Position numbers and translations under genes: made by a program
Assembly (NCBI GenBank): GCA_019787685.1
Contig: JAHNUO010000013.1
Span: 1-64,000, forward strand
Direction: 5' to 3'
DNA length: 64,000 bases
Origin: Chiua virens
Lineage: Eukaryota > Basidiomycota > Agaricomycetes > Boletales > Boletaceae
Part shown: piece by piece, positions 34,405 through 46,754 of the stretch
How the letters are laid out: every line of letters starts with the position of its first letter
Numbering within the stretch: position 1 is the stretch's first letter
Notes under the pieces: model-generated
Database searches by the model: none
What the model was told of the DNA's origin: nothing
What the model saw: the letters and a program-made list of their open reading frames with translations, nothing else

Positions 34405-37033
34405 ATGAATCATTCACCACCATCCGTTCCTGAAGCTTACGACTCGAGGGATGCTCTGGACGATATCCCGGGGATTCACTGGGCACTCCATGAGTTTCTT
34501 CACTCTCGCATGCTCGAGTCGGAGGAGTATTGTCATCACGTCGACCCAAACAAGTGCGTCATTACAACAAATATTGAGCGCCCGAAGTCCAAGAGTTCCT
34601 TGCTGGCAGGCAAAGATTGTATTTTGCGACTGGATATGGGCTCATTCAATGTGTCAAGGGTCTCATGTCATTTGAAGACAAGGTGCGTGCTATGTTCAGT
34701 ACCGATGTAATTTCTGCCTTTAATGTAGAAATTATGAACAGGACCTCCTTTCAGCCATAAATCACACAAGACACGGAAATTCCATCGCCTCTGCTCACCG
34801 CAGGCCCGCACCGTCCTTGGCAGGCCGCCTTGCTGGGTATATTGTCCCGGGGATGAGCAATTCGGGCCCAGAATGGATTGCACAAATGACACCAGTTGAG
34901 AGACATGCAGAACTTGTGTATGCGGAAAGCTTGTATGAAAAGGTCCTAACTCTCATTCTCTTCCACACAGTAACTAACTCTGTCGCTGGTAGAGTTTGCT
35001 AGGTATTGTGTACTCTGGTGATTGGCTTGCATTCATCAAGGAAGTGTGGGTATTCTGTTGCTGTTACTGGAGGTGTAAAGTACTAAATTCAACTGGTACC
35101 ATGGTTGCAGGTTGAACATGCGTACCACGATATCAATATACCGACAACTTGGACGATACCTCGAAGCAGCTGACGCTGCGTATGCCGCTGCCCATGCGGA
35201 TGATGATATACCTGATAAGCAACTGGAAGACCCTTCTATTGATGTGCATTTTCGTTCAGGCGTGTATCTGGGCGTTGGGTTATCTCACCTCATTCTGTCC
35301 TTGATGCCTGGTCGGCTCCTAACGATTGTTGAATTATTCGGTTATCGAGGTGATCGCAAGGAGGGCTTGAGAATGTTGAATCGAGCAGGCGGGTGGGACG
35401 CCCACGGTGACAGGAATGTGGCCTCTCAAGGTGCGTCACAAAATCTACTCACTTCACGGTATCACTCAACAAGGCTGATAATCGCCTAGAATCGGAGGGC
35501 GTCCGTCGCGCGATTTGTGACATGACCTTGCTCATATTCCATCTTGTACTCTCTTCGTATACATTTGAGGGCGTCGACATAATGATGGCTCGGAAAATTG
35601 TAGAGTGGAATTTGGAAAGATACCCCAACGGTGTGTCCTGCACTTTTGACGCCCTTACAAAATTATCAATTCCCTTTTCCAGGTGTTTTCTTCCTCTTTG
35701 GTGCCGGTCGCCTTGCGCTCGCTCGCTCACAACCTCAGCAGGCTCTTGAATACTATGCTTGTGCAGCGCAAGCCCAGTCTCAATACCGCAACATGCATCA
35801 CATCAGCTGGTGGGAGAGTGCCATCGCCAACTTGGCATTGTGGAACATTGATACCAGCAGAGATTGGTGGAGTCGCCTGCGTGGCGAAGCTACAGCAAGT
35901 TTTATTTGATATTTGAGTAATTCTTGACTCATCGAACCTGATGAACTAGTGGTCAAAGGCGACCTACGCGTACGGGGAAGCAGCTTGTCTTGCCACAATC
36001 GGTGATCATGGTGGTGCTGCGAAGCTAATGTCCAGTGTGTCTGGGCTTAGGCAACGGATTGCAGGGAAGAGTATACCCCTTGAGGTAGGACCAGTCCGCC
36101 ATTTCTAGAGATCCGTTCACTTGTCTTAGTGTTGTCGATCCTGTTCCAATGATGACTTTTGACAGAAATTTGCCGCTCGCAAAGCGCGCAAGTACTTGGC
36201 CCAAAACAATCGGCTAATCCTACCAGCACTCGAACTCGCTTATGTTTTTGCGGCCATCGCTCATGCTCCCCGCCAGGTCGTACTGGAACGCATGATACCA
36301 CATATCCATGAAGCTCTTGAAGAACTGGGCGTGCTGCAAATGAACGGTGTCAACGGAGATGCGACCCCAGGCGCGAAGAAAAACAAGATCGTTGAAAAGA
36401 ATCACACCAAAGCGAGAGGAAAGGCGGAAGTGAGGGTGGGGTTCTGGGATGATCTATGCTTGGCCTGGTTTTTAGAAGGCATTTGCTGGCGTTTCGTGGC
36501 TTATCCAGTATGTCCTTTTGCTCGCTGTAGCCAGATTACTCGTGTTGCCGATTCCCGTTCCGTTGCATGAGACTGACGTAACCTATGTTTAGGAACCTGA
36601 CGCCGAAGTGGACGCGGACGAAAAGATCCTTGTTTCCGTCGAGCAAGCTCGGCAAAGCGCCGAATCTGCATTTAAACGGGTGTTCGAGAACGGACCCAAG
36701 ATAGAACTAGACCATTATATCGTATACTACGCCCGTGAGTCGAGCTCCACTTTTATTTCGTCAGATGAATTAAGTGTAATGAGCAGATTTCGAGTATGGA
36801 CGTCTCCTTGCGCGTTCGGGGGACAAAGAGAGTGCCAAAGCTCAGTTCGACATGATATTAAGTGGGAAACCGCTCGAAGTTAACGCAGCTGGACGCAAAG
36901 GTAAATATAGCCTCGAGGTGTGTTTCCTGACCATTGTCCACAAGTCGAGTCCTTACAAATGACACCACAGAATGCGTTGCATATTCGGGCACATGCCGCC
37001 GTAGATGCTTTAGATCAGAACCGACTTCTGTGA
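34405..37033 (+). CDS. IML2: IML2/TTC39 family TPR protein (mitochondrial outer membrane / inclusion-body clearance)
   Basis: About ten exons. ATG at 34405 begins MNHSPPSVPEAYDSRDALDD. Family landmarks: YFATGYGLIQCVKGLMSFED, DLLAAINHTRH-like start of the helical region, ERHAELVYAESLYEK, YSGDWLAFIKE, LNMRTTISIYRQLGRYLE, VHFRSGVYLGVGLSHLILSL, VELFGYRGDRKEGLRML, FFLFGAGRLALARSQPQQAL, ISWWESAIANLALW, KATYAYGEAACLATIG, EKFAARKARKYLAQNNRLIL and LARSGDKESAKAQFD near the end. This matches the Iml2/TTC39 (DUF3808) fold of TPR-like helices. In yeast Iml2 links lipid droplets and mitochondria and helps clear inclusion bodies. One intron has a GC donor (gcaagt after GGCGAAGCTACA, near 35894). No frame breaks were found. 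Confidence 0.88.
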
Positions 37034-37484
37034 TCTGGTTATATTGGTGTCGTATTTAAACGCAGATTGATACACGATCTACGGTCCACATGCACGCATT
37101 GTTATATTCAGGACTGTCTGTTGTACGTGACTAATTTGCCTAGACCTAGCACCTGTTTCGATTGCAACTGTCCTTGTAGTTATCTGAGCGGTACCGTCGG
37201 TACAGAATTGTTCGATTTCTCTACATGTATCAGTTTTGCGTAGCATATTAATAGAGTTCCGAGGAAGATACTGTGCCAGAACTTCTCTGCGGTTCTGAAT
37301 AAATGTTATATATGCGTATTGATTCATAAAGTGCATATTGATTAAGATTCAGAGTTGCGAAGATTTGAGCTGCTTCCGATCCTGACCTACGTTTCAACGT
37401 TCAACCTCCGAGCGACAACGCTAGTCACGAGTCACGTCGACGCGATCTGTCACAGATCCATTTACGCGTGACGCGCGTATTCAA
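37034..37484. other. Intergenic, no gene recognised
   Basis: Holds the 3' region of IML2 and the promoter of MAU2 (same direction). CGT/ACG-rich short repeats (GTCACGAGTCACGTCGACGCG) lie at 37425-37445. Confidence 0.45.
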
Positions 37485-40259
37485 ATGTCACGCCTCCCAC
37501 TGGCTTCTTCCTCCATCGTGATGTCGGACGACCACAACCCTCGCCCACAGAAGCGACAGCGCACGGATCCCATCGTGGATAGCGTATATCCACCAGTCGT
37601 TCCAACATCATCATCGACGTCGCCGCAACCGCTGTCGACTCTCCAACCCCTACCTCCTCCCGTGCTTCTCCTCGCACTCCCAGCACTGTTAGCACACCCT
37701 CCCGGCCACGAAAATTATCCACTTTCTCTCTTTTTATCACTTAGATCACTCAGGACGTGTCTTGAATTGAAGACGCTTACTCCGGATTTGGAGTGCCGCG
37801 CTTGGATCGGGTTGGCCGAAGTAGGCCTCAGAGTCATCAATAGTGGTTTCACTGTCAGTGGGGAGCACGCTTGGGCAAATGGAATCGAAGCTGAGGTATG
37901 CGCCTTATTGAGTGAATGTTTCCGTGCTCACACGTTCTACTCCGCAAGATCGAGAAAGCGATCGGGAAAGGGGTACGCTCCATAACCGTCTTTGACACCG
38001 CGAAGAAAATGCTCATGATCCTTACAGCTCCTAGTAGCACAGAAGGTGAGAATGTTGGGCATATAGTCGGGTTTATTCGCTGACGACCACTTTCTAGCAT
38101 CCCTCTCTTCGTCCGTTTCGCCACCGCTTAACGTTGCTCAATGCACAGTTCGCGTTTCAGAGTAACAACTCAAAATATGCACGTGCATTGTTGCGAAGGC
38201 TTATAGCATCATTCATGTCCTCTGATTCCCCTACCATCGTCTACACTGCCCACTTGGCCCTCATTACACACATGACATCGACACCTTGCCCTGCACCTAA
38301 TTCTGCTGCTCCTTCAACTCCCGAAGTGCAAGCCACTCTTACAACTATTACAACTCTGTCTAATTTGGCGGCCCAAAGCGGACACCCCGCTGTCGCAGAT
38401 TTGACTACTGTGCTTCGTGTTAGGGTCTTGGTCGGCAATGGTCTCTGGGATTTGGTTGGCGATGCACTCTTGGATGCAGAAAAGGCCATGCAACTGGTTT
38501 TTGCTGCGGGGGAGGAGAATGTCCCACCCGAAAAGGCAAAGCAGAATACCGCAGATGCCCTTGTGAGATCATACTCAATAACGGCCCAGGACGTGCACGA
38601 CAATGCTTCTTCTCAGTCGCAGTCCCAACCAAACAGTGACCCTGCCCCTCTGTCTCCCACAAAAGGCACATCACCCGTCCCCGGTCCAAAAGCCACGGAT
38701 GCCCTCACAGTCGCTCTCACTGCACATCTTCTCATTTTAGGCGTTACTTTCCATACACACGCAGGTCGAGCGCGTGCTGCTGATGCTCGATTGGCTGCCC
38801 TGCATACTCTGATGGATAGTGGTGCTCTGGTCGGTGGTGCTAATTCGAACGGTTTAGTAGAGGTATACCTGATTGTTATTGTCTCGACGACTCACTAACG
38901 CTAGTTTTTCTCAGATTCCCCTTCCCGGTCACGAATCCATCTTTCTACAGACAACTCACCCACACATTCTGTTTCTACTCACCTTTCTTGTATCCGCCGT
39001 CGCGAAACGGGATCCGGTATCTCGTCGCCCCAAGAAGCGAGTATTTTCAGAATGTGGTGTGGTGCAGTGTCGAGAAGGTCGTCTGGGTAAAGAAGGTTCC
39101 ATCAGAATAAACGGTGAGATTTATCCATCGATCAACCAAGTAACTTAGGTCCCACGTGCTTTTGTCCAGTTCCGCCATGGGCTTCTTGTGGCGACGTGAC
39201 AGCAATTGAGCAACAAGCCCTTAGAATTGAGGCAGATTTACTATGCGAACTTGTTACCGTAAGTATTACTCCCAAAAGCACCAATATCTTATCCACACGC
39301 GGTCTAGGTGTCTATCCAACGAAGTGATTTTGACGCTGCAGAAAGCGTGAGTTAACCGCGCTCCTCATCGTGCCTATTGCTCAAATACCATACTAGCATC
39401 TCGCCACTATGATCGCCCACACTCGTACATACGACTTCTTCCCTGCCTATTCTGCTCGCATTTCACTTCTCCATGCGCACCTTGCCCATGCTCTGGGTGA
39501 TACGGAGCGTGCAGGAACGTGTTATCATGTCGCCGCACATCTTGACGGTGCAGGTCCCGTTGGGTCAAGTGTGGCACTTGGAGGCGGGTTTATAGCTGCG
39601 GCAGCGCGCGCTGGTGAAGCTCTCCTCCGTATTGGACTCGCTGCTGTTCATTCACCCGCCCCTTCCGCCGAACAAACAAACCTACAACTCGACGCGGCCA
39701 CTACAGCTCTCATCAAGGATGCACTTGCACGGTGTTCATCAGGTGCCTCTGCCCCCTTGCCTGCTCTTGGAGAGCTCATTGCGGCTGCATTCGCGCGTTC
39801 GCACATCATACGTTCCAAATCGCTGCTGAAACATGCACTCGAGTTACTGAGTGCCGCGGCGGACAATCATTTGCGTGCGTTGGTATTGGCGGTTGTCGGC
39901 GCACAGTACGTATACACTGCCCCGGCACATGCGATGGAAGTCTTTCGCGATATGTGAGACACTTGGTGCAGGCATGGGTGCCAATCCAAGGAAGGAAGAA
40001 TCTGCACGATCGCCAGACCAAACGCAAAACAAGGATAGGGCCGGGAATGCACCGTTGCGGTTATGGGTTGGGGAGCGTTTCCTTGGTGTGTGTTTTCGTC
40101 AGCAAGCTGAGCATGATATAGCTGACGAAGGACGCGGCCGCAGAACTGTTCAAGCGCTCTGGGAAAGATAATCGGGTTCAGAAACAGGAGATGTTTAATG
40201 CGGATTACCGCGCCGCGGTGAACGACCTTGGACGCATCGTGCTCGACTTTGCTGAATAG
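37485..40259 (+). CDS. MAU2: Cohesin loading factor, MAU2/Scc4 family
   Basis: ATG at 37485; a second in-frame ATG at 37521 starts MSDDHNPRPQKRQR. The first exon ends with a helix near GIEAE, and IEKAIGKG, LLVAQKHPSLRPFRHRL then LLNAQFAFQ follow across three introns: this IEKA...A...HP.L..F..RL...Q pattern is typical of Scc4. TPR-like helices continue (ALLRRLIASF, ADLTTVLRVRVLVGNGLWD, HLLILGVTFHTHAGRA, HPHILFLLTFLVSAVAKR, EQQALRIEADLLCELVT, YSARISLLHAHLAHALGD). The end is GNAPLRLWVGERFL, QKQEMFNADYRAAVNDLGRI, VLDFAE. The partner would be Scc2/NIPBL; together they load cohesin on chromatin. A two-base frame break lies near 39955 (FRDM then CETLGAG needs ATGTGTGAG where ATGTGAG stands), and the last intron is very short (about 36 bp). 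Confidence 0.82.
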
Positions 40260-40472
40260 CCTTGGAGGAAAAGGGAGGTAAATAGAAGAGGACATAGACG
40301 ACACCAAGCATCAAGCAATCCCTCACACTACTATTAGCATCATGCGTGTAGCATACTTCTGCATGCAATGGACTATATCGCAACATTGTTGTACATGAGA
40401 GGAACCTGTGGAATCGACGACTATGGAATATGATAGAAAGAGCACACCAGTGTCAATGGTCCGGGACTACTC

Positions 40473-41423
40473 TCATCCTATCTCGGCCCCGTCCACCTTG
40501 ACTGTGATCCGTATTGGAAAGGTGAGATGCCAGTGGCGTTGGTGATAAGTGGAACTGCTGTCCGGCCCTTCTCAGACTGAGGTATGGGTGAGCATGACCT
40601 GGACAGCTTTGGTCAGGGTGGTGGCGAGGGTGGTGCTGAATTCTTGACGATCTGCGTACGATGGATGAAAATCGTATAATGGATAAACATTTTGAATGTA
40701 AGAGATCAGCACCGATGTCAAACAGCTCAACACATGGAATTCACCTCGATCTGATTTTGGCTGTTTTAGTTCAGCGTTGATGATCCTGTCGGAAAAAGGT
40801 CACGGTGTCAGGACAGAACAAGGCATAATAGAGGGAAATTTGCGGACCATTGTTCCCATGGAACGTCCTCCTCTCCGACGTACACCTGGAACCACGACTT
40901 TTTGGGCTTCTTTTCCGAAAAGGTGACTAGGATCTTGCGACCGGGAACGAAAGTATCAATATACTCGTGCGAGGGTGGAAGACGGTCCAAATACCTGCCC
41001 ACGCTTGTTCGTCCCGGTTTCGACCCCTTTCCAAAACACATCCACCTTGTCGTTGACGAGCTGTTCCATTTCGGGATCTGCAACGCCAGGCTGTGTTTTG
41101 TTGACAGGACCACGTTGATCCGAAAGCAACGTAAACAGGTGGACGTCAGTCATATCACAAAGGACGGGGTGACGCAGAATGAGAGGCAAGGTGGCTGACC
41201 ATGGTCACGTCGAGCACGTCAAAGGTTTGTGGCTTGACTGTGCCAAAAAGGCGATGAAAGAGAATGGCATGGAGGATGGCATGGAGGACTTCTTTCGCGG
41301 TCTGGCGTTCGAGGACCTGCGAGGGTTGCGTGATGACAGCGGTGATGGAATGAGCCGACGCCTGGATTCAAAAGGGGAGGGACATACCACATCGATGGAC
41401 ACGGTGGGGAATGTGGTGTTCAT
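40473..41423 (-). CDS. ATG101: Autophagy-related protein 101
   Basis: ATG at 41423. MNTTFPTVSIDV joins across a 71 bp intron to VLERQTAKEVLHAILHAILF, HRLFGTVKPQTFDVLDVTM, then PGVADPEMEQLVNDKVDVFW, KGVETGTNKRGQ, ILVTFSEKKPKKSWFQVYV, GEEDVPWEQW, IINAELKQPKSD and TLATTLTKAVQVMLTHTS. This is the HORMA-domain protein Atg101 including its WF/PW finger region (PKKSWFQVY...VPWEQW). It binds Atg13 in the Atg1/ULK initiation complex in organisms without Atg29/Atg31. The last exon needs two small shifts (near 40575 and 40527, the second one C short) to read EKGRTAVPLITNATGISPF and ITVKVDGAEIG to the stop at 40473-40475. As this is an essential single-copy type of gene, these are likely sequencing indels. 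Confidence 0.88.
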
Positions 41424-42502
41424 CGTGATGGGTTGATCGTAGTGTTTGAAGGCATGAGACAGTGTCACGTTTTTACCCAACCCTCCACTTCACTAGTTTA
41501 TCATCTCGGTCAGGAGGATCTCCACTATAGGTATTAGGCAGAGAGAAATTTGCGGCAACTCCTCAGGTCCTCAATGTCGACCTTTCACTGGCGCTCTGAA
41601 CAGTTATTACTCCAACACTCCGGGCCTCCATGTTGAAGTAATCATTGGCGATCGCAGTCACTAATCGATACGTTCTCATCGCTCCACACGACACAGAATT
41701 ACTCAAAGGCAATTAGACTAACTGGGCGACGTTACCAGACAAATGACAGAAATCCGGGCTTGGTACTCTCGAGTCCTCAGTCGAACTCGCGGATGCTATT
41801 TCAATCATCGGCTCTTATTACGCTTCTTCCGGTACGTTTGCCTATCTAGTAGTTCGTCGCCGTTAGAGCTGAAATTGAAGCCTCTCGATCGCGTTCCCCA
41901 AGAATATTCTTTTTATTTCCTTTGACACACTGCACCAATCTGAATGCAATTTCGGACACTTTCAAGCAAACTGTGCATCTTAGTCATGCTTCGTATCTGC
42001 GACTATCGCGATGCGGCAGCAGTTCTCTGCTAGGGTTCCATAGGATTCCAAGCTTCCCGTAACCGTATATAGGCTACCCTATAGCCTTGGTAAATTCATT
42101 ACCATCAACTAGAATTTGCGGAAGGGACCTGCGGCACTCTGCCCCTCCCTTGGTGAACCCGTTAAGTAAGCATCCTCTTTCTCCGGGCCTCCTTGTTTAT
42201 CTTCAGAGAACCGTTATTACGATTTCCATTTCTATGCGACCCTGAACACGATGACATACAAAATCAACAACGCCACTCTTACTCGGATCATGGCTATCAG
42301 AGTTTGATCACCTTCCGATCTCACGGAGAATCCTACTGTGCCACCAAATCCCAGCGCTTGCTGGTTATCTCCGTACCGATTATCCAACGGAGCTACCCCT
42401 TGCACACGGTCATTTGGAGCTCATTCATAATGGTAGACGAGGGTTTGACTTTCATTTTGATCGTCTTGTCCGCTACACGTCCGACTCAAATCCCAGCTTT
42501 CT
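41424..42502. other. Intergenic, no gene recognised
   Basis: Shared upstream region of the diverging ATG101 and orphan membrane protein genes. Short frames only (for example plus 41743-41925). I see no repeats. Confidence 0.45.
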
Positions 42503-43886
42503 ATGGCCACATTGGCTCTACGGACAATCCTCCAGGCAGAGACGACTTCAAATGCCAGTGCAAGCGGCGAAGAGGCCAGCACTGACTTCCTCAACGATCG
42601 CATCAATCTGATATCAGCCACGACGCTCCTTGGATTTACCTACGGCATCATCACCACCCTCTACTTTATGACCATTTATTTTCTTCTCAAGAAGTTGTTC
42701 CGACGCGATGTACGAACCGGATCACACCCAAACTGCGCTCTCGAGATCCCGGGCCGAGTGGCGCAAAACACTTTTTTACATTACCTATACCTCCGTCCTA
42801 TTCATTTTCGCGACGCTGTTTACCGCTGGTAACTGTCAGAACGCTATTGTAGCCTATGTCGACAACAGGCTGTATCCTGGAGGTCCCTACGAGTACTACA
42901 TCACGTATATGACCGGTCAGGACGTCATGGTCATGATCGACGTGGCTTCCCTGATAATACTTTGGATGACGGACGCTTTGATTGTGAGTGTCTGTTTTCG
43001 TACGTTTGCAGCGTGCTGATGTCGGTGTCCACAGCTTTGCAGATTTATCGTGTTTTATTACAGCACTGCGTATGCAAAATGGATCATTCCTCTACCTTGT
43101 GCGATGTACACTGGTGTCATTGGTGAGTGGACGATCTTTCGCAGATTGTCGACAGCATTTAACTATGGTTTGGTTTGTTGGCTACAGTATTAAGCACCCT
43201 TGTCTTGCAGGGAGAAGCTAGCTTGGGAAAGATTTTCTATCTCTCTGAAAACCTATTGCTGTCCTATTACACGCTCTCGTTCTCTCTGAACGTGCTTACC
43301 ACGGTGTTGATTGCGGTACGACTCTATTTGCACAAGGTTCAATTAGAACGCATCTTTGGTGAGCACTATGGCACAACTGTGGTGGGTTCTGTGTGCTGAC
43401 ATGGTATCGTTCCTGGTTGCCTCTACGGTTCTCCGCATGCTATTAGGCCCAAGGACTGAGTCGCCCTACATGAATATTGTGACAATGTTGATCGAATCCG
43501 CGGCGCTCTATGGCACATGGTCGCTCGTTTTTTTGATCCTATCTATTCTGCGAAGTCCAGGACAGACGATCGTCCTGGCCACGATGAGCCATATTCAAGT
43601 GAGCTTTCGCATGGAAATGAAGATTCCATCTGACGATAGTCTGCAGGTCATCGCACCACTCCTGATCATCCTTTGGATCGCCCGGGGCAAGGCTTGGCAC
43701 AGCGGCAAGACATTCAGCGACAGCGACGACGACGGGGCGGCGGACCGGCAGTCTTGGAGCGGCACTGGGAGGCTCAGTTTCGGCTCGCGACCGACCCGAA
43801 TCACGGGGGAGTTTAACGTGGACAATGTGCTTTCTGGAGCAAGTCCAAACGTGTCGTGGATCACAGTCGGAGATGGGCGGCGCTAA
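42503..43886 (+). CDS. Multi-pass membrane protein, agaricomycete orphan family
   Basis: ATG at 42503, about seven exons, all in phase. Seven hydrophobic segments can be read: ISATTLLGFTYGIITTLYFM, YITYTSVLFIFATLFTAGN, VMVMIDVASLIILWMTDALI, RFIVFYYSTAYAKWIIPLPC, a segment around LSYYTLSFSLNVLTTVLIA, IVTMLIESAALYGTWSLVFL and VIAPLLIILWIARGKAW. The C-terminus is polar and Ser/Asp-rich and ends ASPNVSWITVGDGRR. This is the layout of a large, uncharacterised family expanded in mushrooms and relatives (seven-helix, no GPCR signature that I recognise). The function is unknown; receptor-like sensing is only a possibility. No signal peptide is needed for such a topology. Confidence 0.7.
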
Positions 43887-44507
43887 GCACAGAGATCGCG
43901 ATGTCAACGCCATCGAGCTCGGATTCTGGAGCACTGGAGCATCCAGCATCATTGACGACATCAAGACGTGACAGACGAGATGAGTAAGGGTATGGGGAGT
44001 CACGTTGCAATTCTGGACAACTGACCACTTTGATCACACTTGCCTCATCTGGAGGCTACCCGCTCTTTTATCTTTCTCTCCCTTTCTCACCGTCTTTAGT
44101 CTTCAAGGTTGTTTGTAGGCATATATACCGAGTCCGGAGGATCATGTACCTGTTCATTAGCAATACAACCATTCTTACATTTGTACAGCTTGAACTCATC
44201 TACTGTTTTATCACACTGCCACTATCTCCAAACATACCAACAACCATCACTAAAACACATCTTGTTGCTGGTACCCAGCCTGGCATATCACATATGCATG
44301 TCCAGCTCCCTCGACAAGGATCATGCTTTACCTACCTGCATTAAAAAAATGTCTAAAACACGCCTGAGATTAGAAAATCTAGGGATCTTCCACAGGATCT
44401 CTCCCAAAAATTACTATTTTACATTCATGGGTAATCGAGATAAAGCAAGATTTACACATTGAGTAATACTGATTATCCGACCTTGAAGACCACTTGTTGT
44501 TCTCCTT
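43887..44507. other. Intergenic between convergent genes
   Basis: 3' regions of the membrane protein and thioesterase genes; AT-richer than the flanks, no gene seen. Confidence 0.45.
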
Positions 44508-46085
44508 TCAATGCAATGTTCGAGCCCCCTCCAAACCCACTTTCAGCGATTCTAATATCTCCAAATTTGCCCGTCGCTTCACTTCAATCGACCCCCCAAG
44601 CGCATCCTCCCACCATCGTTCACCCTCGGGTACGTCACGCCATTTCCCTCGAAGGAAAGCGCGGAAGTTATCCATGCTTCCGTGAGGGGGACCCGGAGTG
44701 ACTGGGACTTGATCCAGTTTGGCGGGGGATTGGCATGTGAGTACGCATGCATGCCTGCGCTCGTGCCATCGAAGACGTCATCACCGCACGGTCGGGTAAA
44801 TCCTTCTGATGCGAGAACGATAGCAGGTGGAACCGTAAGTCGGCCCCACTTGAAACAGACCTGGGCCACGGCGACGCAATGCAAAGTAGCCCCGTCTAGC
44901 TCGACAAATGGGGCCGGACGTGCACAACCATTCCCATTGTTATCTGCATGGATGATAGCCGCGACAGCCTGCTCAACACTGGCGGATCCATTTTCGAGGG
45001 CGGGAGTTGGCGAGTCATTAGGGGTGGACGATGTCTGACTAGATAGGGGAGAGAACTGGGTGGCACGTCGCTGCCTGGGAAGCGTGACATAGCGCGCAAC
45101 AAGATACAACTAAAGAAATAATAGACCATTGAGTACATCGAACGTGGACTCAGATTTATCCGATATGCTCCGAACTTGCAAACATTAGTGAACTCACCCA
45201 TTTATGATCCCAAGACCCAATCGTGAGCCGAACTTCGTATCTCACCAAGGGTGCAATTTCTCGGAGGAAGTGATAGTGAGTCGCTGAGAAAAAAACCCCG
45301 ATTTCAAGTTGGTTGTCAGTCAAGTTTGTCCTGTACGTCGAGTTGGGGTAAACATACCGCCCAGGGCCAAATGTCCTCCACTGTGACCCCAGGTTGGGAA
45401 CCATTTCACGGCTGCCTTGGTGCGCGCTGAATCAAAAGCCTACTTATAGAACTGGTCAACTCGAGTTGGGAGAAAGGGAAAAAGGACGTGCTTTAGAATA
45501 GCTAGAGTTGCTGAGGTGGAACCCGAACATGTCGATATCATCAATACCTTGACAGAGGTGATAAACCGCATAAGTCAGGCTACACGGAAATAAAATACGT
45601 CGTCTTGGAAAACGTACTTGCCCATCGCCCGTACACCGTGCTGGACTCGAACGGACTAGCGCCCACGGGTGAAAGACTTTCCCACCAAGCGACGAGTGCA
45701 CGCATCCGTCCCTTCTTGGAAGCCCATATAAACTTAAGATGAAGTAGCCAGTAATGTAGCCTGACGATGATTATGGGTCGGAACACACGAACTAAAGAGG
45801 AAACCACGTGGTAAGCCGCATTTCATGTATCCAACCCGCCAAACCGAAATGAGAGAAAGAAGACTCACTGTGCCATACAAAGGGAAGAGACCCAGAATTG
45901 AGGAAAAGGACGATGTAAACAGCATACTTGAGGATGGTGAGTAGTTTGGTGCGTGTTGCGTGGTCTAATAGGGTCGTGAGATGTGCACATGACTCCAAAA
46001 GTTCGCGTGGGCGTGCGGGTATAGACCGTATGAGTATCTTCACAAGTGCGGCCCGGGTAACGTCCTTGGGGATGTCGCGAGGCAT
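44508..46085 (-). CDS. THEM6-like hotdog-fold thioesterase family protein
   Basis: ATG at 46085 (MPRDIPKDVTRAALVKILI). The N-terminus carries a hydrophobic segment (LKYAVYIVLFLNSGSLPFVW). The family core follows: FIWASKKGRMRALVAWWESL, PFESSTVYGRWAS, IDDIDMFGFHLSNSSYSK (the D.D.N.H..NS.Y hotdog motif), FDSARTKAAVKWFPTW, GGHLALGATHYHFLREIAPL, YEVRLTIGSWDHKW and LYLVARYVT. Later conserved pieces are FKWGRLTVPPAIVLASEGF and, after a frame change at a run of five C near 44655, RAFLRGKWRDVPEGERWWED and the end LEGARTLH at 44508-44510. Such proteins are predicted acyl-thioesterases anchored at a membrane; their substrates are unknown. One intron after NSSYSK seems to use a GC donor (gcacgt near 45491). 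Confidence 0.75.
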
Positions 46086-46754
46086 TGGAGTAGTATGGGA
46101 TCCTTATCTCGGGGGAACTTGTGGTTAAGTAGTAAGTCACTCACGCTGGTCAAAAGAAGAAAGGCGGACAGTACCAATAATACGCTAGCAGTAAGCAGAC
46201 ACTGTTTTGTGATGGTTGACTACTTCAAAGAATGAATCGATGACATCTTTTTCAATGGCAAGCAACACTGACGCCTCAGGAAACCGACTCGACGTCGTGA
46301 AACGATCAAAGGAAAGACTGGGAAGCTCGATTACTCACTGGCAGACTGTGCCTCGAACTATTAGCTGAGCGCTAGTATCTGCTTATTCATCCGATAAACA
46401 TCAGTGACACGTAGCTATGTCAACGTTTCAACATCCGAGCCGTTTCAATAACTCTAGCCGTCGTTTCGATCCTGTCAGTGACGGTTCAAGGACAAGACTC
46501 GAACTCGAAGATCCCTCGGATTTCCGCTGCAACACTGACCCGCTCATTGAATGTCCGGCCACTGCGGACGGACCCATGCCATGGGCCATCATTATTCCGA
46601 GGAAAAAGTCTCCTGCTTATAAATAATTCGCAATTCGGTAATGTCATAGATATGGAGTCGACGTGGATAGTCCAATCCTGTACTTAGATGTCTACGAAAT
46701 ACAAATCAATCGACGCATTACAGAAGATAAGAATGATAGATTGTTGTCCCAACT
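46086..46754. other. Intergenic, no gene recognised
   Basis: Promoter of the thioesterase gene and 3' flank of the kinase gene. Only short frames on the plus strand. Confidence 0.45.
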